DNA from: Chondrilla cf. caribensis
Taxonomy: Eukaryota; Porifera; Demospongiae; Chondrillida; Chondrillidae
NCBI GenBank assembly: GCA_964020155.1
Contig: OZ026551.1
Location: 4,418,374 to 4,482,373 of the forward strand
DNA: 64,000 nucleotides
Direction: 5' to 3'
Shown here: in pieces, positions 24,942 to 39,558 of the stretch
How positions within the stretch are numbered: position 1 is the stretch's first letter
Layout of the letters: each line of letters begins with the position of its first letter
Notes under the pieces: generated by a model
Seen by the model: only the letters and a program-made list of their open reading frames with translations
Told to the model about the DNA's origin: nothing
Databases searched by the model: none
Made by a program: the position numbers and the translations under genes

Positions 24942-25290
24942 CAGGAGTGTACACTGACCAGGAGTGTGTACAAACCAGGAGTGTGTACTAACCGGGAGTG
25001 TGCTAACAAGGAGTGTGTACTAACTAGCTATAGGAGTGTGTGCTAACCAGGAGTGTGTACTAACCAGGAGTGTGTACTAACCAGGAGTGTGTGCAAACCA
25101 GGAGTGTGTACTAACCAGGAGTGTGTGCTAACCAGGAGTGTGTACTAACCGGGAGTGTGTACTGACCAGGAGTGTGTACTAACCAGGAGTGTGCACTAAC
25201 CAGGAGTGTGTACTAACCAGGAGTGTGTCCTGACCAGGAGTGTGTACTAACCTAGGAGTGTGTACTAACCGGGAGTGTGTACTAACAATG
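24942..25290. repeat. 17-bp minisatellite, about 20 copies
   Basis: Tandem copies of CCAGGAGTGTGTACTAA located about 250 bases 3' of the gene A stop codon. This is the longest perfect stretch of the family together with the 50603-50937 array. Confidence 0.95.
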
Positions 25291-25538
25291 GATTGTTTAC
25301 ACTGTATTCGATTTCACTTGATTTTAGAAGAGTGAATATGATGCTGAACATTGAAATAAATGGAAAAGAATAAAAAAAGGGGTAAGTTTGAATTTAAACT
25401 ACATCAAAATCATTTTGATACGCACATACAGTACTGTCACGCTGGACAAAAAGTTACTTTACTGCTCACTGCTTCTACAGTGAACAAAATAGGGGTGTTA
25501 ACTAAGTCGGTCGATCGTTTTGTGAAGTATCCAACAAT

Positions 25539-25767
25539 TCACACAGTTTTATAGTTGGCATACGCATCAAAGGAATCGAGGTAGCTTTGAAGAATGTCAT
25601 AACAGAGCTTGTACTGATCCTAAGGAGAGAAGGGATGCAGAATGAAGTGTACATAATTCATACACAATCAAATGCACAAAAACGTGCATGTTCTCATACA
25701 TACACATGCTTGCATTCACACACAGATACATGCACATGGACAAACACACACACACATGCGTGCGCGT

Positions 25768-25837
<70 letters not shown>

Positions 25838-25839
25838 AT

Positions 25840-25877
<38 letters not shown>

Positions 25878-27177
25878 ACTGGAGTATCCACCATGTGAGG
25901 TCTCTGTATTCTCATTCCTTTGATAGTCTGAAAGACATCAACTTGTCCTTCAACTTTAACTCTCTCAACTTCAGACATGGCACAAATGAACACACCACTT
26001 CTCGCCATACCGTCACTGAGACAAAATAAAAAGTAAATACATAATGCATACAATACCAGACTCATGACTGCTAGTTGTCATTTTGCTACCTGTGCAGGCC
26101 TGGAAGTATACGCCCATACTCTAGCACAGTAGATACATATTATTACAGTTATTGCAGAAATGTACAGTTGCAAGTATGGGTGTTATTCTAGAAGTGTATG
26201 GAGACAAAACAGATATGTATGCAATGGGCATATACATGGGGACAGTGTGTCTCATCATTTCTGCTAGGTATGGTATACACAGAGCATGCGTGACTGTGTC
26301 TGAAGAGGATCAGCATATCTACTGATGGCAGACTCACTCGCACATCACCATCACTGGGAAGACTTTCTCAGGTGTTAACTTCATGGCTCTTTCCACATCC
26401 CCCATCACCCTCAAAAAGACCTCCAATGGAGGATGGTGGTTCTTACTCCAGTTCTTCAGGTGGTGTATGGTGAGTTCCTTCACTCCATCCGATTCCTACA
26501 TACATGAAGGAATGTGTATCAGTCTTCATTCACACAATAGTATATACAGTGAATACGCGTTAATCTGCTGCAATTTTTTTGAGGAATATAGTGGATTAAC
26601 GCAAATTCATTTGGTACTTGTACACTACATGGAACTGGGAAATTGTGGGGAACTTGGCAGATGAAGTGGTGGTGGATTAATGAGAATTCACTATACTATA
26701 CTATATACTACCCGTGAGATGCATTAATAGCCACATTGACAAGGTGATGGGTCCTTGAATGTCAACGATGTAGACATCAGGTATCAGGTACGTATCAGGA
26801 ACCTTATTTCAACTGGGGAACCAATAGCCAATGGCCACTATAAGGGCACCCAGAACACAAATGAAAATACATAACAGCACCAACAAAGAACAAAGAACGA
26901 AGCATTAAAAATTCAAAAAAGCAATCCATACAGCTAGGGGGAATACCATTACCTTTCTCCTGTCAAAGATTTCAAGGGTAATGAAATCATAGCAGCCATC
27001 CCTCCTGGTGGTCTCCTTGTGGTTCACTTGGCGGAATCTAAAATCCTTCACCCTACTGTGGTAATCAGGCCAGAAGGGGGTGCAGGTGGTCTGGAGGGGT
27101 GGAACAACAGAGATTGATTTTCTTCTACACACAATGATACAAACATACAAACACATATACGTAACACACAACACTGG

Positions 27178-27211
<34 letters not shown>

Positions 27212-29049
27212 ATATACCTTCTCCTCTTCCTCAAAGTCACACAGCAGTACAATAGTTGAAGGGTTGAACTGCCATATCATCTCCCACACATCATTTACAG
27301 TGCTATGAAGAGGTGCCTGTGCAGCTATGAAGGCCTTCTTTGTTGAATAGCTCTATGAGAAGATAGATGAGGTGAACATGATCATAGATATTTTATGTCA
27401 ATGTATATGTCCATGTACTGGTGACAACATCAAAGTTACTGACAGGGATACATACATATCCTATCATTCCCCAGATGTGACAATTGATTAATCAATTAGC
27501 TACTTCATGGTCAGCAAGTGGCAAATAAGGATCACCTTTGTGAAGGAAACACAGGAAATGGATCCTTCCTAAAATGTGGCGGAGTGTAACCTTTGATTGA
27601 CAACGAGTGTGTTACGTTACTTACATCCAATAATGTGCCATTGAAGTAGTCTCCACCACTTGTAGATCCTTTGCCAGCAACACACAGATGGTTGGCGCAA
27701 TCTACATGGAACACATATGTACATACAGAGTTCACATCTGTACTCGATAATACGTACGCATTACAGTGAATTGTCATTAATATGAAGATATTTATCGATT
27801 AAATGTGATGAATTAACTAGTTTTGCAGATTATCAAATCATTATGCACACAAATTGAAATTAATGTCGATGTATTTACAATAATAATGGTTTTGTTTCCA
27901 TGGCAGCAATTGTAAGCAAGTTATCCCTGCTGTAACTCACATGGGAACCTATCCTTGTATCTGTTCTTCTTCTCCACAATTTTCTTCTTCGAGAATGTCT
28001 CATCCTCAGATGCTGGCTTCTTGCTCACTGAGTCAAGCAGCTGAACAGAAGCAGAAAGAACTCTCAAGAACAGCAGAAATAGTGTGTGGGGTGAAAACAT
28101 ACGATCATTATGAAATGCAAATTCTGTGATGTCAGAAAGGTAACGATACATTGTTAAGTTGATATGTACGTAGGTGTGTGCATATACTGTATTTGAATTA
28201 AATTGCACACAAACATACGTAGGTATGTGCACACAGCTAAACCTGCATATAAAGACCACCCAGGGGAACACACACACATTCTCTCTGAACAGGTGGTCCA
28301 TACATAGAAATTACATCCCTTGATGTAGTTGAGTTGATGCATCAAATATCTAGTTCAATAATGGTTACCTTGTAAACTCTGCCAAATAAAGAACACCACA
28401 GAAATTACCTTCATACAAAGGACACTTTCTAAGGCACTGAGATTGGGCTGCCTATAATGTTTATACATTATCACCTCCAAAGAGTGGACAACCTCTCCAC
28501 AGTGGACAAACAAGCTGGTCCCAGTGTGTCCTTTATAAGGAGGTTCCACTGTATTAGTGAAATGTCATATCTCGTAGTACGGGTACAAGAGGGACATATG
28601 CACTTTAGTTCATGCAACTGTTGGACTGGTGATCAACATATTTTGGGACAGGTAGCCTTTGGTCAAAAGTGGTCTACAAACAAGATCATCTGTACAACTG
28701 CAACCACACGAGTTAGCATTCCAAACCTTAAACTGGCTCTCAAATCCAGAAATCCTTGTATCATTGTCCACTTTTTCCATATTTTCTATTTCTTCTCTCA
28801 ACTGGTAAGCAGGAATGGAGGTGTCTCCACATGTGAGGTAGTCACAGAGAGCATCATGAATGAAGGCATATTGGACCTGAAGCAGGAGCAGAGACATACG
28901 TACCTAATATACTGCACATGTATGTAAGAATATAGGTGCATACTACCGCAAATAGCATATATAAAACACACATATAAGTACAATGTCATCATGCTTACAC
29001 TAACATGGATGTAGGTACACGCCACACACATGCACATGCCACGCATATG

Positions 29050-29096
<47 letters not shown>

Positions 29097-31560
29097 CATC
29101 TACACCCACTGACCATGGTCTGTACCATGAAGGTCCTTCTGCTCCTCATTTCAGTCACAAACTGATAAATATTCAAGTCATCTTTCTCCTTCAATCTCTC
29201 CATCATTGCATCGATGGTGATGAAAGTACCAGTACGACCAACACCAGCACTAAATGAAGAAATAATGAAATCACATAGTACAGTAAAGGCAAAACTTGCC
29301 ACTCACCCATCAACCAACCTTTGGTACATAGCCACACCCACTCGTGACATGTGAACACACCCACTCATTGGCCAATTTGTAGCAAATAACCACACCCATT
29401 CAACCTGACCATCTATTCACTTGTAGTAAATAACCATGCCAGCCCACTAATGGCCACACTCTACACTTGACACACCCACTCACTGCCACCTGCCACACCC
29501 ACTCACTGCCACACTCTCCACTTGACACACCCACTCACTGCCACCCTCTCCACTTGACACAGCCACTCACTGCCACCCTCTCCACCTGCCACACCCACTC
29601 ACTGCCACACTCTCCACTTGACACACCCACTCACTGCCGCACCTTCCACTTGACACATTCACTCACTGACACACCTCCACTTGACACACCCACTCATCAA
29701 CACACCCACCCCCTGCCACACCCACCTGCAGTGTACCACCATTGGTGCTGTACTGTCCTTGTACTCCTTCCTCACATGTTGAACAAACTTGACTAGGGAG
29801 TAAGGATGGGAGGGTACACCGTAGTCCGGCCAAGCGATGTAGTGGAAGTGCTTCAGTTTATGAGGGCAAGATTGGGCATCGGAATTCTGAGAAATGATAT
29901 GGGAAAGTGAAATGATTTGTGACTTCAGTAGCAGATAGCAGGTGTTTTCATTAAACATGGGGTACCATTAGCTATAGGCTAACGCAGGTGCTAGTGATGC
30001 AGATAAACACAGGTTGATACTGGTGGCAACAACCCATGAACACAAGTCAACACGTACAGGTGATATCAACCAAGGTGAACACAGGCAAACAAAAGGTTTC
30101 CATGAGTTCTGTATGAACCCCCTTCATATCTAGATATGGAGCATCCCATGTCAGCTCGACATACAGAATGTACATGTGCATTATGGTGATAGTTCACTCA
30201 CATTAGTCAGGGTGATTTCCCTGACCACGTAGTTGGCATATCCCATAATTGATGTCACTCTCACACTCAAATTCCTCCCTGGATCCAGAGAATCGTCCAC
30301 ATCTTCATTCCAATATCGCTCACACTTTTTCTAAAGAGAAAAGCAAGCTACTATTGAAGGTACCCTAGAGGATACAGTGCTGGTTGACAGTCTGTGTACA
30401 TGAGATAGACAGTGTGAAGTGTACGTACGTATGTACAATATAATATGCTAACCAGGAGTACGTACTAACCAGGTGTGTGCACTAGCCAGGAGTATGTGCT
30501 AGCCAGGAGTGTGTACTAACCAGGAGTGTGCACTAACCAGGAGTGTGCACTAGCAAGGAGTGTGTACCAACCAGGAGTGTGTACTAGCAATAGGATAGGA
30601 GTAATAGTAAGGAGTACAGTGTAATAGGAGTATGCACTGACCAGGAGTATGTATTAACCAGGAGTGTGTGTGCTAACCAGGAGTGTGTGTGCTAACCAGG
30701 AATGTGTACTAACCAGGAGTGTGTACTAACCAGGAGTATGTATTAACCAGGAGTGTGTACCAACCAGGCGTGTGTACCAACCAGGAATGTGCACTAACCA
30801 GGACTGTATACCAACCAAGGTACAAATTTACACAGTGCAATGCACATTACATGTGTTCCAATTCAAAAGTACAAGTTACACCACTTAACGACCACCCAGT
30901 GCACCCATCCCAGTGTGCTCACTTTTCCTTTCTCCTCTATTTTCGTGAGCATCACAATCACGGGACATCTCTGGTCCCAAACCATCTGCCAAAAATCTGC
31001 AATAGTGTTGGTGGTGGGTCCTGGGAAGGAACAGAGGAAGTCGAGCAGTAAATCTTCGAAATGGCCGAAATCTGTTACACCTGTACACGTATGTACCTTG
31101 GGTGGAAATATAGGCATTCTTTTTTCTGAAGCCCTGCACAGAGATACAGATGTGTGTCGATCTCATCATGTAATATCTCATGCATACAGTATAAAAGCTC
31201 GTGGACAGTTTGCTCTTGGTTGTGTGTGAATTCTCCAAGAAACAGCTCACTTTCACAAATAATAACCTAAAGAACACTCATGATTAGCTTGCTCCACCTC
31301 CTTGATTTGTTGGAACATATGTAAAATACTCTTGATATGTACATAGTTTTGCTATGTGTAAATCTACTTCAAAGTCTGGATACGTAAATAGGCATACATG
31401 TGTACGTACATAGAAACAGTTAAAAAAGTTAGAAATGCAAGTGAATATGAATGATAGCCTAAATGGCTGAAGTAGGAACTCACGTGAATATAAGAGGCAT
31501 TGATGTAGTCAGATCCACTTGCATCTGGAATGGACAGTATCACTCTTGAGTGATCATCTA

Positions 31561-31620
<60 letters not shown>

Positions 31621-34600
31621 ATGATGATAAATACATTGTTCATTAACTTTCATTTGGTATCATGGCAACACAACTCATGTCTATGGACTCAGACCACTGC
31701 TTACATGTGCAAATGTTGATATATCTGTTCTTGTGCCTGTTTTCTTTGGCAATTACATCACTTCCATTGGGGTCATTCACGATGGTCTGTAGAGACAAGA
31801 ATAATATGGTAACACACATAACAACACACCTACTTTTCAATAATTATGTTTGTACACATTCACACCGTAGGTATCATAGAAACCACACAGCGCTCACACA
31901 CACACAGCACAGGTCACCAGACAGCTTTCATTGTTAGGATTATTTGCGTGAGAACAAGGCAGGAAATTAGTAAACACATTAATATGCTGCATTGGACTAT
32001 GTATCCCTATTGGTGATATTGTCACTTAAGATCAAAGGGATCGACTGGAGTACATTCGCGATGTACTGGGGTACAACACTGACCCTATTAGTGATGTACC
32101 CCGGTTTTTAAGTGACTGGTATTAATTAATCAACAGCCATTGTTATGTGCCCATTGTGTATTCTTGGCTGTCTTCTTGGCTCGAGCCACTCTTCGACGTT
32201 CTCAACGGGGTAATTACTTGAGAACAAGGAAGGAAATTAGTAAACACATTGCTATGGCATATAGCACGTTGCATTGAATTGTGTATCCATACAGTACAAA
32301 TTGCCTATAATAATATATCATTCACTGCCCCAGGATAAAGGTAAAACACAACAGACAACATGAAGTTTCCAAACTGTAGCTTAATAAGATGCACAATGGA
32401 TAGTACTTAGGATGCACACACAACTCGTGTAGAATGGACACACAACGCATGTAGGATGCATGTACAACTCATGTAGGATGTACACACAACTCATGTAGGA
32501 TGCATGCACAACTCATGTAGGATGTACACAACACATGTAGGATGTACACACAACTCATGTAGAATGGACACAACGCATGTAGGATGCACGTACAACTCAT
32601 GTAGGATGTACACAACACATGTAGGATGTACACACAACTCATGTAGGATGTACATGTACTCTAGATACCTTATACTCTTCTTCAAATCCATTATTCCTGT
32701 TAAGATGCAACTGATCAGTGACCACAATGAATCTGCTCTTTTCAATATTTCTTTCATGACTTGACTCATCTATGTAATTATAACCAACCTAGTGATACAT
32801 CCACCATACACCAACCTAGTGATACATCCACTATACACCAACCTAGTGATACATCCACCATACACCAACATAGTGATACATCCACTATACACCAACCTAG
32901 TGATACATCCACTATACACCAACCTAGTGATACATCCACCATACACCAACCTAGTGATACATCCACTATACACCAACCTAGTGATACATCCACCATACAC
33001 CAACCTAGTGATACATCCACTATACACCAACATAGTGATACATCCACTATACACCAGCATAGTGATACATCCACTATACACCAACATAGTGATACATCCA
33101 CCATACACCAACCTAGTGATACATCCACCATACACCAACCTAGTGATACATCCACTATACACCAACCTAGTGATACATCCACTATACTCTCATCATCCTT
33201 GTCACACACAGGAACACCAGCTTCAGGTCCAAGGGGGCTCATAGGGTACTCGCTACCATCCTCCTTTTCCATGTCAACTTCACATGTGGTTGAATGAGGT
33301 TTCTTTCTCAATCTTCTTTTTCTACAATAAAATTGATACGTACGCACACACCTGTGCTGTATGTACAGTACGTGCCATGTACGTATATATGTACAAAATG
33401 TCATCCAAATGTCATGAAGTTGATTCAATATTTGGAGTGTAGAGGTGGTTGCCATGAACATCCCCCTTGGATGAAGTGACTACCTGACCTTAAGAATGGG
33501 GGATTTTCACTATAAAATTAATATTTGAACCCCGGAGTGAGTGATCATCCACCTAACGTAACTAACAACTGCATAAATTGGAGAACATTGGAATATTGAT
33601 CTCTTTTGCAAATTTGCTTAAAGAACCTACAGAAAACTGTACCTTTGGTCCTCAACAAGGCTGTGGACTTTGCCTTGAGAACCAAATAGCCTGAAAGGGG
33701 GAGGGGCATACAAGCCCATCCCTCACCTACTGGGCCATCACGATAGTACCCACAATCACATATTTTCATCATATTCAAATAGTGACCCCTTGTGTCTTCA
33801 CAATCATAGGTTTGCCTGTGGTTGGCCACACTCCTGTATGAACCCCAGCATACACACCAAACAACAGCTACTGTACCCATAACAAGTATGTATAAGTACA
33901 TTGTATTGTGTACATTGTACATACATACCTACCTTATCAGTATTGCTGTTACACACACCATAGTTGCCACTATGACCACCAAGGCAACTATGGCACCTCC
34001 AAGTACGGCGTACAGGGTGAGATTGTCTTCGAGTGCCGCAGGTGACAGTGTTATCTTCACGGTCACTGTAAAGGGGAGTGGTTGTAGTCACAACAGAACA
34101 GGAAGTGAAACACAAAACAATAAAGCCTCTACAGCACACTTGCAGTTACCAATACAGCACACTTGCAATCAAATCATTGATGATGCATCATTCTTTACAT
34201 TAATGCCTACATAACTAATACTAAATTTAGCAATATCTGTAGAGACAGTGAATGTACCCAATAACTGACCATTTGCTGTAGGACCTTTGTTGGTCCCATT
34301 CCCAGTTGTAACTTGAACTGAGAACACGTAGCTGATACAAGGTTCTACTTCTGTGAACACAACACTCGAGTTAGCAGTGTTGACACTTCCTCCACCAGGA
34401 CAACTGGCTGGAATGTAGGAGACGATGTAAATGGGAAATCCCCTCGCTTCCGCCAACGAAAGTGGAATCCAAGAAACCAGTACTTCGTCACTACCCCTGA
34501 AAGAAACTGTTAAATTTTCCACTGGCTTGGTAGGGACTGTATGGCAAACAAGAAGCAAAATCCCAGTATATGTGTAAGACAGTATGTACAGAATACATAC

Positions 34601-37600
34601 ATAGCTACATGTTTGGAAGTATCCGGTGCTTAAAAGACAAGCTTAGATATGTACACTTGGTCCTCACCTCCTTCCAGTGTGAAGAACACAACAGAAGATG
34701 GTTCACTTTCTCCAACTGATGTCCTTGCTGAGACTGTAGCCTTATATGGGATGTACCTCGCTGGAACGAAGATATGGAAGAGATTGTGGATGCTGCATGG
34801 CATAGTAATACAGTCACACGAACTCACCCAGTCCCTCAAGAGTGATGTGAGTGTCATTTGTGGATGTGTGGTTTGAAGGTATCCGATTTTTGCCGGCATT
34901 CTCTACAAATTCTCCATATCTCACAGAGTATCCCACTATGATTCCATTTACTTTGTCTGGTCCACTCCATCTGATGCTAACACTACTTTCAGACGTTACA
35001 TTGTATGTCAGTCTGAATACAGGTCCGGGGACTAAGGAGGTTGGAAGAAATTGCTGAGTAAACAACTGTGTAGTTCAATGGACATTAATATGTAAGAAAT
35101 ACTATTATCACATACAGCCATGTCTGTTGAGTTAAAAATATTTTTGTGTACAAGTATGTTTGACAACAGGCCATAGGCAAATTCAATCACATCCCCAATA
35201 CACTCACCATCTTCCAATGTTGTGAATTTCTTTGGATTAGGTGGAAATGGTCCTGTTCCATTCACAGTAGCAGCTGCCACTCTCCACTTGTAGGTTGTGT
35301 GAGGAGTGAGGTTGGTGAGGTTGTAACTGATACTAGCAGGAGAACTGAAGTTGTAGGTTGGGAGTTTATGAGTGATGTTCCACTTGTTGTCCTCCGTCTG
35401 TTCTAGTTCAATAATGTACTTCTGGATCACTCCATTTCTACCAGTTTTCTTTGGAATCTTCCACTGTAGAACACACCATCGACGTCCAGGATTAGCACGT
35501 CCCTTGGTTGGCTGTGACGAAGGTCCTACATCACAAGATAACACTTTACTCTAACTGTGTACAATGACGTGAGACCAAGGTACTCTTTACACTACACATG
35601 TCCACACTACCAACTCACTGTCACTGTAGGTCCTAGCTGTACCAGTCACAGGTACACTCAGTCCTCCCTTATTACCAGCTTGTACTGATATGGTGTACTC
35701 TTCATATGGATGAAGACCAGTGAGGGTCAGGGTAGTGTCTGAAGTAGATCTACTCATTCCAGTGTAGTTGACATGGTAGGTGAGAGGTGACCGGTCACTA
35801 TTTGGAGGAGGACTCCATCGTACATTGATAGATGTTGAGGAGAGGGGAGTTCGTGCGATCAAACCAGGAGCTGTGTGAATGAGACATAGATGAGTTAAGT
35901 AACTAATGCTAATAATTCCTATATACCTATATACACAACATAGGGTTGCAGTAATACTTTGTTTACTACATATGTTCGTACCTTCAGGTGTGGTGTATCC
36001 TACAACTTCAGAGCTGTTGGCAGATCCCAGACTGGTTCTAGCAGAAACAATGACTTTGTAAGCAGTGTTGGAGTCCAGACCAGTGATATTGTATGACAAT
36101 GATGTAGTTGTGACAGTGGACACATCAGAAGGTGTACTGTTCTTCCAGTAGTACAGGGTGAAGTTGTCTCCTCCACCCCTGGTCCATTGCAGGTGTAAAC
36201 TGGTAGTGGTAGTACTGGTTTGTACAATGGATGTAGTAGGCACTGCAAAATGACAACAATGATTACTAATAAAACATTAAATTTTATTTCAGTTTCTCCG
36301 TTTATCTTATTATCACTTAATGCCCTCAGACACAGTGTGATGTATGTACATAAAGATAATAATCCTCTAAGAAGATGAACATGGGATGAGATGAACGTAA
36401 TATACATACACAACATACGTAAGTTGCAGTAATCATTTGTTTACAACATACATACGGACCTTCAGGTATGGTGTATACCAATACTTCAGAGCTGTTTGAG
36501 GATCCTAGTACATTTCTAGCAGAAACAATGACCTTGTAAGCAGTGTTGGAGTCCAGACCAGTGATATTGTATGACAATGATGTAGTTGTGACAGTGGACA
36601 CATCAGAAGGTGTACTGGTCTTCCAGTAGTACAGGGTGAAGTTGTCTCCTCCACTCCTGGTCCATTGTAGGTATAAACTGGAAGTGGTAGTGCTGGCATT
36701 TACAATTGGTGTAGTAGGCTCTGTAAAATATACAATAGTATAAATAGAGCATGCATTCAATTTTATCAAGGTTTCTCCAACAATCTCAATGCCATGTAGT
36801 GTTCAATGGAGTATGTGTACGTTACATGATGTTCACATTCAACTACACAGGTTTACACCACCAACTCACTGTCACGGTATGTCCTAGCTGTACCAGTCAC
36901 AGGTACACTCAGTCCTCCCTTATTACCAGCTTGTACTGATATGGTGTACTCTTCATATGGATGAAGACCAGTGAGGGTCAGGGAAGTGTTTGAAGTAGTT
37001 GTACTATTCTGTCCAGTCAGTGGAGAGCTGTAGTTGACATGGTAGGTGAGAGGTGACCGGTCACTATTTTGAGGAGGACTCCATCGTACATTGATGGATG
37101 TTGAGGAGAGGGGGGTTGGTGTATCCAGATCTGGAGCTGTATACGTACATATGCATCATAACACAAAATAAAGAGTGGGCAGTTTATAACCATAGTGTAT
37201 GGACAACATGGTTCACACCTAGCACCAATACTGAACATCAATAGGTTACACCCAACTAGCCAAGTACGTATGTTACCTCTATAACCTGTCAGATGAACAA
37301 GGTGTTTGATAAATGGGAGTGGATTCCTAGCAGTTGAACTGAGGAATAATTTTGGTTTCAAAAGGTCTTTTGGTTGTGTGGGGCTTCAGGTAAGTCAGGT
37401 AGATTGCTACAATGTCATGGAGGTCGTTGCTACGGCAAACATTGTGGTTTGATAATTCTCGAATAGCTACGTATGCACTTAATGGTGATATTTCTTGGAA
37501 AGGGAACATGATTGCTACAGACGTCATCATACCTCAGTTTGTCATGTTTGGTGGGTCGGTCTAATATACCAGACCAGGGCTGCATTGTTTTCAGCCATTT

Positions 37601-39255
37601 TACATATGCACAACATATTATGTACGTACGTACATATGTACATACTTATGAAATCTCCCAAATTTACTACAATTTGCTTTTAAAAGTATGGTGGATTAAT
37701 GTGTTGGATGGAATAACTAGATGTTCATTAATTATATACTTCAATATTACGTACATTGATACTGGGAAATAGTGTTTGTGAAGGTTTACAATTACAGCAG
37801 TAGTAGACAAATGGGAATTATCTGTATAAAAATCAATTTTACTCACCTTCAGGTGTGGTGTACCTAATCACTCGTGGGCTGATGGCATGTGTATCATTGT
37901 TAGTAGCAGAAACAATGATCGTGTAAGCAGTGTTGGAGTCCAGACCAGTGATATTGTATGACAATGCTGTAGTTGGGACGGTGGACACATGAGAACGTGT
38001 ACTGGTCTTCCAGTAGTACATGATGAGGTTAGAATAACCAAAATATTTCCACTTTAGTTCGAGCATGCTTGAGTATGATACGATCTCCACTGGTTCCCCA
38101 TCCCAGCTAATTACTGCAAATAGATGCATAACACGCAGAAGTATACATTAATGCAATATCGAATGCACAACAAATGTACAGTCACAACAGAATGTTGACA
38201 AGGAAACTTCTTTATATGTAACAGCACATCCCATGGGTACAGATGTGTTTACATACACAATAGTCTGCTCAAAATAGCTAACTGATCAAGTGACAAATCC
38301 AAATCCTAGTTTGTTTCCGGAAATTGTACCGACATCAAATATTTAACCAGAGGATATGTATTGATGATTTCCATGGAAATTTTGAGTTATGTTTTAACTT
38401 CTGAATCCACTAAGGCATCTCCCCCAAACCCACCAGTAGTCTAAATAGAGGGTGAGTTCAGTAAATGAAAGGTAAACTTATCAAACCAGTCACTTTTATA
38501 TTGACTTTAAAATTCATGGAATACCATGATCAAAGATCTGAGTATAACCATCACTCTCCCCAACTTGGTATTTGACATGTGTAAAATATTGGTACACTGC
38601 TACAAAGACAGTACCATTATATGTTGTTTCCATCCTTCTCTTACTGTATGCTCCTTGTCCATCTGACGACACAGCTCTCACCCAGATGTAGTAGGTAGTT
38701 CCTTTACTAAGTGGATACAGTTGGATATATGGTTCAGGGATTTCAGCAATACAAACTGACTTATTAGGCGGTGGTTTTCTAGGCCTTCCTTCTTCCATAC
38801 TGTAACATACAGTGTAGGTGATATTGCTTCCTCTGACTGCACTCCATGTCACACTCAAACCCGGTTCGGAGGACGGAATTTTAGTGACAGTGATATCTTT
38901 GACCTTGGATGGCTTTGCTGCAACAGCTGCAAGACGAGAAAGTACTACTTTATGTACAAGAATCAAGCTGCCCTGTTGAAAACTGACCAAGCTACACACA
39001 TAATAATGTACGTACTCCACATAAATATGCATATAAGGAATTACAACATGCCAAGTGAGAATTCATTATTCTCTTTGTAATTTAGTTTTGACACTGAGGA
39101 TATTACACAGTAAAGTGACCAATAACAGGTTGGTAGCATAATTACGTATATCATCTCCACTGCATACACTGTTTATGTCTCATGGTTTGGTGGAAGTGAC
39201 ATTAGACAAAGAGTCACAGCTAGCATTAATATTATAAGGAGTAGACTTTGTGAGT

Positions 39256-39320
<65 letters not shown>

Positions 39321-39410
39321 GTGTTTGTGTGTGTGCGTATGAGTGTGTGTTTGTGTGTGTGCGTATGTGTGTGTGCGTGTGTTGTGTGTGCACGTGTGTG
39401 TATATACGTG

Positions 39411-39461
<51 letters not shown>

Positions 39462-39503
39462 GTGTGTGCATATGTGTGTATATATATACGTGTAGTGTGT
39501 GTG

Positions 39504-39558
<55 letters not shown>

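Larger units (their letters stand above)
25539..28040 (-). other. Gene A D2 domain (pseudophosphatase)
   Basis: Seven exons (23 to 29). PTP fold landmarks remain ([32 protein letters not shown]) but the catalytic set is altered: the WPD position reads KNWSKNH with no Asp, the usual His before Cys is Met, and the P-loop is C-D-D-G-M-A-R (Cys 1483, Arg 1489). Gene B has C-D-D-G-M-G-R. Membrane-proximal D1 active and D2 inactive is common in RPTPs, where D2 is regulatory. The protein ends NYKTV. Confidence 0.88.
28727..32769 (-). other. Gene A D1 phosphatase domain (active type)
   Basis: Nine exons (14 to 22) encode a full PTP domain: FEEEYK, then [33 protein letters not shown] (general acid Asp 1153) and the P-loop [12 protein letters not shown] (Cys 1185, Arg 1191), split by an intron within the Ser codon after Cys. 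Exon 28727-28876 holds the final helix and the D1-D2 linker. All key catalytic residues are present, so D1 should be catalytically active; substrate unknown. Confidence 0.92.

Noticed and set aside
26010..26030. Reading the D2 P-loop as [10 protein letters not shown] from the open frame upstream of exon 28
   Set aside because: Those upstream residues are intron (CTGTCTCAG acceptor). The cysteine comes from the previous exon, giving C-D-D-G-M-A-R.
26700..26800. Possible additional D2 exon (peptide [10 protein letters not shown]) between exons 26 and 27, with a counterpart at 46350-46410
   Set aside because: The frame runs into a stop in gene B, no phase-0 donor exists, and joining exon 26 directly to exon 27 gives a continuous PTP-like D2 (RRK followed by ESDGVKE).
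32770..32790. Using the donor in the last 27-bp copy so that the whole array is coding
   Set aside because: The remaining intron would be about 19 bases, too short to splice, and without splicing the frame meets TAA.
32761..33297. Long plus-strand ORFs (up to about 178 codons) across the 27-bp array, and similar ones at 53142-53705
   Set aside because: A stop-free unit whose length is a multiple of 3 stays open in several frames on both strands. No start context, splice structure or homology supports a plus-strand gene; the minus-strand frame alone joins the RPTP.
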